Source of the DNA: Mesocricetibacter intestinalis
GTDB lineage: Bacteria > Pseudomonadota > Gammaproteobacteria > Enterobacterales > Pasteurellaceae
Length of the DNA stretch: 43,258 bases
Assembly: GCF_004363295.1 (NCBI RefSeq)
Contig: NZ_SNYQ01000011.1
Span: 1 to 43,258 of the forward strand
Direction: 5' to 3'
Numbering within the stretch: the first letter of the stretch is position 1; every line of letters starts with the position of its first letter. Positions 37,283-43,258 of this stretch are shown here, one piece after another. A model generated the notes under the pieces. It was not told the origin of the DNA, made no database searches, and saw nothing but the letters and a program-made list of their open reading frames with translations. A program made the translations under genes and the position numbers.

Positions 37283-38431
37283 ATGCGATACGCGTTTACC
37301 AACGGGGTGATTTATACGGCGGAGCAGGTTCTGTACGGCTATGCGGTAGTGATTAACGGCAAGCGGATTGAAGCGGTAGTGCCGGAGGGGGAGCTGGCAC
37401 CGGATATGAAAAGGCTCGATCTTGAGGGACATAATCTAACCGCCGGTTTTATTGATTTACAGCTGAACGGCTGCGGCGGCGTTATGTTTAATGACGACAC
37501 TTCGGTACGGACACTGGAAATTATGCAGCGTACTAACCGCAAGTCGGGTACCACCAGTTTTTTGCCTACCTTTATTACCGCCACCGATGAGGAAATGAAA
37601 ACCGCCGTGGCGGTAATGGGCGAATATCTGAAGACCCATCGCAATCAGGCGCTCGGTTTGCACTTGGAAGGTCCCTATTTGAGCGTAGCGAAAAAAGGCG
37701 TACACCGAGCGGAATATATCCGTACCATCAGCCCCGAAATGAAAGCCTTTTTACTGGATAATGCCCGTCTGATCCGCAAAATTACCATGGCGGCGGAAAA
37801 TCCGAGTATGGACTGTTGCGAAGACTTCGTTCGGCACGGAATTATTGTTTCCGTCGGCCATTCCAATGCCGACTATGCCACGGCAAAAGGTGCCTTTGCC
37901 AAAGGAGCGAGCTTTGCCACTCATTTACATAATGCTATGTCGCCGATCAGTTCGGGACGGGCTATGGGGGTTGTAGGCGCGGTTCTGGATACTGAGAATA
38001 TTTATACCGGCATAATCGCCGATGGTCTGCATGTAGACTTTGCCAATATTCGCATCGCTAAACGGCTCAAAGGCGATAAACTTTGTTTGGTAACCGATGC
38101 GACGGCGGCGGCAGGTGCGGATATCGATTCCTTCAGTTTTGTGGGTAAAACCGTATATGTGCGCGAGGGTAAATGTCTTGATGCGGACGGGACCTTGGGC
38201 GGCTCGGCACTGACGATGATCGAGGCGGTTAAAAATGCGGTGCAACAGGTTCGGATTCCGTTGGAAGAAGCTTTGCGTATGAGTAACTATTATCCGGCCA
38301 AGGCCATTGGCGAGGAACAACGCTTAGGTTCTATCGGTGCAGGTAAAATCGCTAATATTACCGTGTTCAGTAATAAATTTGAAATTATCGGTACGGCGGT
38401 TAACGGCGAATGGCAACGGGCGGGGGATTAA
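37283..38431 (+). CDS. nagA: N-acetylglucosamine-6-phosphate deacetylase
   Basis: NagA removes acetate from N-acetylglucosamine-6-phosphate to make the NagB substrate. The 382-residue product is an amidohydrolase. The metal and substrate residues are in HLEGPYLS (Glu ligand), GHSNADY and THLHNAMSP (His ligands), and VTDATAAAG holds the catalytic Asp. The length matches the family. It is directly behind nagB, and a good terminator follows, so nagBA is a two-gene operon here without nagC or nagE in view. Confidence 0.96.
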   Translation: MRYAFTNGVIYTAEQVLYGYAVVINGKRIEAVVPEGELAPDMKRLDLEGHNLTAGFIDLQLNGCGGVMFNDDTSVRTLEIMQRTNRKSGTTSFLPTFITATDEEMKTAVAVMGEYLKTHRNQALGLHLEGPYLSVAKKGVHRAEYIRTISPEMKAFLLDNARLIRKITMAAENPSMDCCEDFVRHGIIVSVGHSNADYATAKGAFAKGASFATHLHNAMSPISSGRAMGVVGAVLDTENIYTGIIADGLHVDFANIRIAKRLKGDKLCLVTDATAAAGADIDSFSFVGKTVYVREGKCLDADGTLGGSALTMIEAVKNAVQQVRIPLEEALRMSNYYPAKAIGEEQRLGSIGAGKIANITVFSNKFEIIGTAVNGEWQRAGD

Positions 38432-38479
38432 GGATTCGTCCGGGCGTTTGCGTTAAGCGGAACAAGAAAGATACGGAAT

Positions 38480-38501
38480 AAGGGGCTTAAGCCCCTTTTT
38501 T
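38480..38501. terminator. Terminator of nagBA
   Basis: AAGGGGC (38480-38486) pairs with GCCCCTT (38491-38497) around the TTAA loop, followed by T up to 38501. It lies between convergent nagA and rsmB. Confidence 0.85.
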
Positions 38502-38523
38502 GATGGAAGGGATTATGCTCAAC

Positions 38524-39870
38524 CTAGGAGGCTAATTTAGTGAGTTTGGCGTAATAAAAACCGTCGCCGCCCAGTGTCGTCGGTAAAAACTGAATACCCA
38601 CCGCATCTTCCGTTTGCTTAAAAGGCAAAGGCAGCAGACGGGCATTGGAATGGCGTTGTAAAAAAGATTTAATCTGCTGGCTGTTTTCTTCCGCCAACAG
38701 GGAACAGGTGGCATACAACAGAACACCCTTCGGTTTTAACTTTTCCCATAAGGCGTCCAAAATTCGGGACTGTAATTGAACCAACGGGGCTATATCCTTT
38801 TCCTGACGCAACCATTTTATATCGGGATGACGACGGATTACACCGGTAGCCGAGCAGGGCGCATCTAATAAAATTCGGTCGAAAAGCACCGCACTTTGCT
38901 GATTTTGCAGCTGGCGCCGTACTTCCGGCAACCACTGGTCCGGGGTTGCGGCGTCGGCACAAATCATAATTGCTTGTTGCCGCATACGTTGTAAGTTTTC
39001 CGCTACCCGTTTTAAGCGCCCTGCTTCAATATCCAAAGCGACAACTTTCGCCTGCGGCGCCAGCTCCAGAATATGGGTCGTTTTACCGCCCGGTGCGGCA
39101 CAGGCGTCCAGAATTAATTCGTCGTTCTGTGCTTCCAACAAAATCGCCGACCATTGAGCATGTAAATCCTGCACGCTGAGCCAACCCTGCTCGAAGTTGG
39201 GCAGATTATGCACGGCGGTAGGCTGCAGCAGGCGCAGCGCCTGCGGATTTTCCGCCGTACAGGCCTCAATTTGTTTCTCCGTCGCTAACAGGCGGCGATA
39301 ATCCTGCGCCGAAGCGTAGCAAGGGTTGATTCTAATCCACATCGGCGGCTTTTGGTTATTGGCTTCGATTATATCGCGCCAGTTAGGATAGGTTTTTTTC
39401 AATCGATTCACCAGCCATTCGGGGTGCAATGTTTGCCAATGCTTGTCCGTTTCGGCCAGAATATTTTCCTGCTCGCGCAGAAAACGGCGCAGTACGGCAT
39501 TAATCAGGGCGCGGAAGTTTTCCGCTTTCAGTTCGCGAGCCGCATTTACCGCTTCGTCTACGGCGGCATGGGGCGGGACGCGGGTATATAGGAGTTGGTA
39601 CAGGCCAATCAGTAACAGGCAATGGATAATACGGGTTTTGCCCTTTAAGGGTTTATCCAACAAGCGGGCGATAATTCGTTCCAGACGGGGCAGAACACGG
39701 CAGACGCCGAAACTGATTTCCTGCAGCAGCGGCAGATCCTGGGCTTTGACTTGATGTTGTACTTCCGGAATCAGGGCGGACAGGGATTTTCCCTGATCCA
39801 AAACCTGTAGGATAAGAGTTGCGCTCAGCGCGCGGGTGGAAAGTGCGCCGATTTTTGTTTTAGTTTTCAT
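38524..39870 (-). CDS. rsmB: 16S rRNA m5C967 methyltransferase RsmB
   Basis: RsmB (Sun/Fmu) methylates C967 of 16S rRNA using S-adenosylmethionine. The 448-residue product has an N-terminal NusB-like RNA-binding domain (about 1-140), the SAM-binding motif [16 protein letters not shown], the [18 protein letters not shown] motif with one catalytic cysteine, and YATCS with the other. Its ATG overlaps the fmt stop by one base, so the two are coupled. An exact uptake signal at 38888-38896 is read as Ser-Ala-Val. Confidence 0.95.
   Translation of the reverse strand: MKTKTKIGALSTRALSATLILQVLDQGKSLSALIPEVQHQVKAQDLPLLQEISFGVCRVLPRLERIIARLLDKPLKGKTRIIHCLLLIGLYQLLYTRVPPHAAVDEAVNAARELKAENFRALINAVLRRFLREQENILAETDKHWQTLHPEWLVNRLKKTYPNWRDIIEANNQKPPMWIRINPCYASAQDYRRLLATEKQIEACTAENPQALRLLQPTAVHNLPNFEQGWLSVQDLHAQWSAILLEAQNDELILDACAAPGGKTTHILELAPQAKVVALDIEAGRLKRVAENLQRMRQQAIMICADAATPDQWLPEVRRQLQNQQSAVLFDRILLDAPCSATGVIRRHPDIKWLRQEKDIAPLVQLQSRILDALWEKLKPKGVLLYATCSLLAEENSQQIKSFLQRHSNARLLPLPFKQTEDAVGIQFLPTTLGGDGFYYAKLTKLAS
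38888..38896 (-). repeat. USS in rsmB
   Basis: Exact copy on the coding strand of rsmB, read as Ser-Ala-Val. Confidence 0.8.
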
Positions 39871-40826
39871 CAGTTGAGTACCTTGCCCGGGGTAAACCAG
39901 TGGCTACGACCGTTTAACAGCTCTTGCGCACTCATCGGTTTTTTCCCTGCCGGTTGTAGGCGGAGCAGATTTAGTGCGCCTCGGACGGTGGCGATGCAGA
40001 TTCCGTTTTTATCCGCACTCAGAATAGTTCCGGGTGCTTTGTCCGTATGGGCGCATAGCTGTGCCTGATATACTTTTAAGATCTGCTCGTTACCTTGTTC
40101 GTCTTGGGTGGAAAAATAGCAGATAGGCCAAGGATTGAAGGCTCGAATGTTACGTTCCAATTGTTCTGCCGGCAACTGCCAGTCGAGGCGCGCTTCCTGT
40201 TTATTCAGTTTGTCCGCATAATTGCTGAGGCGCTCTTCTTGTTTTGTGGCGGTAAGGGTATCGCTTTCCAATTGATCCAGTACTTGAATCAGTGCATCGG
40301 GGCCGATTTGCGCCAGTTTTTCGTAAAGGGAGGCGGAAGTTTCGTCGGTGCTGATTTCGCAATAGACCTTATGCAGCATATCGCCGGTATCCAACCCCTG
40401 ATCCATTTGCATAATGGTGATGCCGGTTTGTTGATCGCCCGCCCAGATGGCACGTTGAATAGGGGCCGCACCGCGCCAACGCGGTAACAATGAGCCATGT
40501 ACGTTTAAGCAGCCTAAAGGCGGCGCCTTCAGCACCGCTAATGGCAGAATCAGCCCGTAAGCCACCACCACCATAACATCCGCCTGCAGGGCGCACAGTT
40601 CCGCTTGTGCTACGGGATCACGCAGGGATTTCGGCTGATAAACCGGAATATTATGCTGTTGCGCCAGTTGTTTTACCGGACTGGTTTGTAGCTTTTTACC
40701 GCGCCCGGCGGGTTTATCGGGCTGAGTATAAACGGCGATAATATTATGAGATGAATCGAGCAGCGCCTGTAAATGGCGGGCGGCGAAGTCCGGCGTACCG
40801 GCGAAAATAATGTTGAGCTTTTTCAT
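39870..40826 (-). CDS. fmt: Methionyl-tRNA formyltransferase
   Basis: Fmt formylates the initiator Met-tRNA using 10-formyltetrahydrofolate. The 318-residue product starts [18 protein letters not shown], has [11 protein letters not shown] for tRNA contact, and the catalytic [18 protein letters not shown] segment with Asn-His-Asp residues (NVHGSLLP and later MDQGLDTGD). A C-terminal OB-like domain follows. It lies downstream of def and upstream of rsmB, the usual order, but a hairpin separates it from def. Confidence 0.96.
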   Translation of the reverse strand: MKKLNIIFAGTPDFAARHLQALLDSSHNIIAVYTQPDKPAGRGKKLQTSPVKQLAQQHNIPVYQPKSLRDPVAQAELCALQADVMVVVAYGLILPLAVLKAPPLGCLNVHGSLLPRWRGAAPIQRAIWAGDQQTGITIMQMDQGLDTGDMLHKVYCEISTDETSASLYEKLAQIGPDALIQVLDQLESDTLTATKQEERLSNYADKLNKQEARLDWQLPAEQLERNIRAFNPWPICYFSTQDEQGNEQILKVYQAQLCAHTDKAPGTILSADKNGICIATVRGALNLLRLQPAGKKPMSAQELLNGRSHWFTPGKVLN

Positions 40827-40858
40827 AGATAATGTTCTGCGGTATGGAGATAAAAAAG

Positions 40859-40881
40859 AGTGCGGTAAAATTACCGCACTT
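40859..40881 (-). terminator. USS hairpin between def and fmt
   Basis: AGTGCGGTA (40859-40867) pairs with TACCGCACT (40872-40880) around a 4-nt loop. In the minus direction it is followed by CTTTTTT (T6), a textbook terminator 23 bases after the def stop. One arm is an exact uptake signal. It would separate def from fmt-rsmB, at least in part. Confidence 0.75.
40873..40881 (-). repeat. USS in def-fmt gap
   Basis: Exact intergenic copy forming one arm of the terminator hairpin; the other arm differs at one base (GAGTGCGGT). Confidence 0.85.
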
Positions 40882-40903
40882 TTATTCGTTTGTTCCTGAA
40901 TTA

Positions 40904-41416
40904 TCAGGCCTGGCGCGTTAGCTGCTTCTGCAGCTTGGTTAATTTTTCTTTCATACGCTGGCGTTTCAGCGGCGAGAGGTAATCGGCAAATACGACCCCG
41001 TTCAGATGATCGATTTCATGCTGAATGCAAATGGCGAGCAGGCCCTCGGCTTCAAGCTCGAAACTTTCTCCGTTACGATCCAGGGCGCGAACCTTTACCT
41101 TTTCTTTTCGCGCTACGAAACCGCGCATACCCGGTAGAGACAAACAGCCTTCTTCAATGCCGGTTTCTCCGCAGCCCTCCAGAATTTCCGGATTAATCAG
41201 TACCAGCTGATTTTCTTTCGTGCCTTCGATATCAATGGTAATAATACGCTGATGAACGTTCACCTGGGTTGCGGCTAAACCTATACCTTCCTCCGCATAC
41301 ATGGTTTCGAACATATCCTCAATCAGATTGCGGATTTTATCATCGACGTTTTCAACCGGCGCCGCGACGGTTTTCAGGCGCGGGTCCGGGTAAATAAGAA
41401 TATTTAATCTTGCCAT
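40904..41416 (-). CDS. def: Peptide deformylase
   Basis: Def removes the formyl group from new proteins; it is a metal (Fe2+) enzyme. The 170-residue product has all three motifs: GIGLAATQV (44-52), EGCLSLPG with metal ligand Cys91 and HEIDH with His133, Glu134 and His137. The length is normal. Its start is about 90 bases from the coaA stop. The terminator-type hairpin after it is unusual for a def-fmt pair. Confidence 0.97.
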   Translation of the reverse strand: MARLNILIYPDPRLKTVAAPVENVDDKIRNLIEDMFETMYAEEGIGLAATQVNVHQRIITIDIEGTKENQLVLINPEILEGCGETGIEEGCLSLPGMRGFVARKEKVKVRALDRNGESFELEAEGLLAICIQHEIDHLNGVVFADYLSPLKRQRMKEKLTKLQKQLTRQA

Positions 41417-41504
41417 AATTTCCTTTTACTATAGCGTTAAAGTAGCCGCTATATTTTACGCGATTTGTGCAGAAATGCACGAAAAACCGCCGTTGGGTCG
41501 GGGA

Positions 41505-42455
41505 TTATTTGCGTAATTTAATGCGCTCCACCGCATGATCCGGCCCTTTACATAGAATCAGGTTGGCGCGTTCGCGGGTCGGCAGAATATTTTGTTTCAG
41601 ATTAAGGCCGTTGATACTATCCCAAATATTGCCGGCGGTCTCCACCGCTTCCCGTTCCGACAGTTTGGCATAATGCTTAAAGTAGGAATCCGGATCATTA
41701 AAGGCGCTTTGCCTAAATTTCAGGAAACGGCGGATATACCATTCTTTTAACAATTCTTCCTGCGCATCCACATAAATGGAAAAATCCACAAAATCGGAAA
41801 CAAAGGTACGGCTGTTTTTGCGGTTTCCCGTTTGCAGAACGTTCAGCCCTTCCAGAATCAAAATATCCGGTTGCGAAACGATATTAAAGCTGTCCGCGAC
41901 GATATCATAGGTCAAATGAGAATAAATCGGTGCAGCCACCTCGGGTTTCCCCGATTTTATATCCGCCAGAAAGGCGATCAGTTTAGCGGTATCGTAAGAT
42001 TCGGGAAAGCCTTTACGTTGCAACAGATTATCCCGTTGTAATTTTTGCAGCGGATATAAAAAGCCGTCGGTAGTAATGAGGGCAACTTTGCGCGGGTGAG
42101 GCCAGTTAGCTAAGAGTGATTGCAGAATTCTGGCCGAGGTACTTTTTCCCACCGATACGCTCCCGGCTATACCTATAATATAGGGTACCTTATGGACGGT
42201 ACGGCCAAGGAAACGGTTAAGTACCGTCTGACGGCGCAAATTCTCTTCAATATAATAGTTAATTAAACGAGTCAGCGGTAAATAAATGGTACTTACCTCA
42301 TCTAAAGAAAGATCTTCGTTAAATCCGAGCAGCGGCTTTAAGTCCTGTTCGGTCAGTTTTAAAGGAACCGATTTACGCAATTCCGCCCATTGCCGGCGGT
42401 TAAAGGTTAAAAACGGACTGAACTGATCGGGGAACGTAGGGTTTCTGTCTTGCAT
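41505..42455 (-). CDS. coaA: Pantothenate kinase
   Basis: CoaA phosphorylates pantothenate, the first and feedback-controlled step of coenzyme A synthesis. The 316-residue product is the type I (prokaryotic) kinase with the P-loop GSVSVGKS at 98-105 and the downstream [10 protein letters not shown] and EGLNVLQTG motifs. The start follows the family N-terminus ([16 protein letters not shown]). It is divergent from the tRNA operon, and the coaA-tRNA-tuf order is the same as in E. coli. Confidence 0.96.
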   Translation of the reverse strand: MQDRNPTFPDQFSPFLTFNRRQWAELRKSVPLKLTEQDLKPLLGFNEDLSLDEVSTIYLPLTRLINYYIEENLRRQTVLNRFLGRTVHKVPYIIGIAGSVSVGKSTSARILQSLLANWPHPRKVALITTDGFLYPLQKLQRDNLLQRKGFPESYDTAKLIAFLADIKSGKPEVAAPIYSHLTYDIVADSFNIVSQPDILILEGLNVLQTGNRKNSRTFVSDFVDFSIYVDAQEELLKEWYIRRFLKFRQSAFNDPDSYFKHYAKLSEREAVETAGNIWDSINGLNLKQNILPTRERANLILCKGPDHAVERIKLRK

Positions 42456-42618
42456 GACAACGCTTCTTTCTGAATGAATACTGACAAGAAATATACATGA
42501 TAACCGCGACTTTCGCAGGAAAATCTTATGAAAACAGCTGATTTTATTACCCTCTTTACGGAATTTGCTTGATTATTAGACGAACGAAGAAAAAAAACAT
42601 TTTTTTTAGAAAAAAGAC

Positions 42619-42646
42619 TTGTCAGCAGTAAATTTTTCCCTATAAT
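42619..42646 (+). promoter_or_regulatory. Promoter of the tRNA-tuf operon
   Basis: TTGTCA and a perfect TATAAT are spaced by 16 bases, ending 20 bases before the first tRNA. An A/T-rich stretch lies just upstream, as in strong stable-RNA promoters. Transcription would begin near 42653. Confidence 0.75.
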
Positions 42647-42666
42647 ACGCCTCACTTGCTTACGAC

Positions 42667-42742
<76 letters not shown>

Positions 42743-42772
42743 TTTCTCTCGTAATCAAGCTAAATGTAAGCT

Positions 42773-42857
42773 GGAGGGATTCCCGAGCGGCCAAAGGGAG
42801 CAGACTGTAAATCTGCCGGCTCAGCCTTCGAAGGTTCGAATCCTTCTCCCTCCACCA
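42773..42857 (+). tRNA. tyrU: tRNA-Tyr (anticodon GTA)
   Basis: An 85-base class II tRNA with a long variable arm and encoded CCA. The acceptor GGAGGGA pairs with TCCCTCC, and the anticodon loop CTGTAAA gives GTA. It lies 30 bases after the first tRNA-Thr. Confidence 0.96.
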
Positions 42858-42893
42858 TTAAGTCAATTTGATGGGTCAGACGAATTTAGAACA

Positions 42894-42968
<75 letters not shown>

Positions 42969-42971
42969 AGC

Positions 42972-43047
42972 GCTGATATAGCTCAGTTGGTAGAGCGCAC
43001 CCTTGGTAAGGGTGAGGTCGGCGGTTCAAATCCGCCTATCAGCACCA
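42972..43047 (+). tRNA. thrT: tRNA-Thr (anticodon GGT)
   Basis: A 76-base tRNA with encoded CCA. The acceptor GCTGATA pairs with TATCAGC, and the anticodon loop TTGGTAA gives GGT, reading ACC and ACT. It is only three bases after tRNA-Gly and 115 bases before tuf. Confidence 0.96.
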
Positions 43048-43126
43048 TTCTCAAAAATTCAGCTTTCTCCTCAAATCAAACTAATAAATAACTGATTTTC
43101 TACATTTGGTTAATGTGGTATATTGA

Positions 43127-43258
<132 letters not shown>

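Overview
The window looks like chromosomal core DNA from a gamma-proteobacterium of the family Pasteurellaceae, in the clade that uses the Haemophilus-type DNA uptake signal (USS). I count twelve exact copies of AAGTGCGGT/ACCGCACTT in 43 kb, where chance would give fewer than one. The combination of adhE, mobAB, an fbpABC iron importer of the Mannheimia type and the tRNA-tuf block fits a rumen- or mucosa-associated Pasteurellaceae such as Basfia/Mannheimia succiniciproducens or Actinobacillus succinogenes. That species guess is inference. No prophage, insertion sequence, CRISPR array or plasmid-like segment was seen.

Layout. 1-5.5 kb: the yihD-dsbA-maoP unit on the minus strand faces away from mobA-mobB (molybdenum cofactor nucleotide transfer); then come an MdtD-like MFS exporter, a frameshifted ricin-type lectin lipoprotein and a YiiM-like MOSC protein. 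5.5-13.4 kb: proS, a DoxX-like membrane protein behind an odd terminator-bearing leader, a tight lptM-lysA-gst operon, divergent cyaY-recQ, and an aldo/keto reductase. 13.4-21.8 kb: gyrB, mioC, pepD, gpt and the fused aldehyde/alcohol dehydrogenase adhE, which has an FNR/CRP-like site about 60 bp upstream of the predicted start of transcription. 21.8-32.2 kb: redox and heat-shock genes hslO and hslR, nudE, an OPT peptide transporter, cysQ, and an oxidative pentose-phosphate cluster zwf-pgl-(amino-acid racemase)-(glutaredoxin-like)-gnd. 32.3-38.5 kb: the ferric iron importer fbpABC on the minus strand, divergent from nagBA for amino-sugar use. 38.5-43.3 kb: def, fmt and rsmB on the minus strand, coaA, then tRNA-Thr, tRNA-Tyr, tRNA-Gly and tRNA-Thr leading into tuf, which runs off the end.

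How it works together. Most genes are housekeeping: protein synthesis (proS, def, fmt, rsmB, tRNAs, tuf), DNA topology and repair (gyrB, recQ), thiol and redox handling (dsbA, hslO, gst, glutaredoxin-like), and central carbon flow (zwf, pgl, gnd, adhE, nagBA). I found no convincing new multi-gene system. The items most worth a second look are small: the lectin lipoprotein broken at a C6 run, a possible short RNA or attenuator in front of the DoxX gene, terminators and promoter structures built from paired USS copies, a strict Thr-Ala-Leu/Ser-Ala-Val reading of coding USS copies, and a recurrent near-USS variant AAGAGCGGT.
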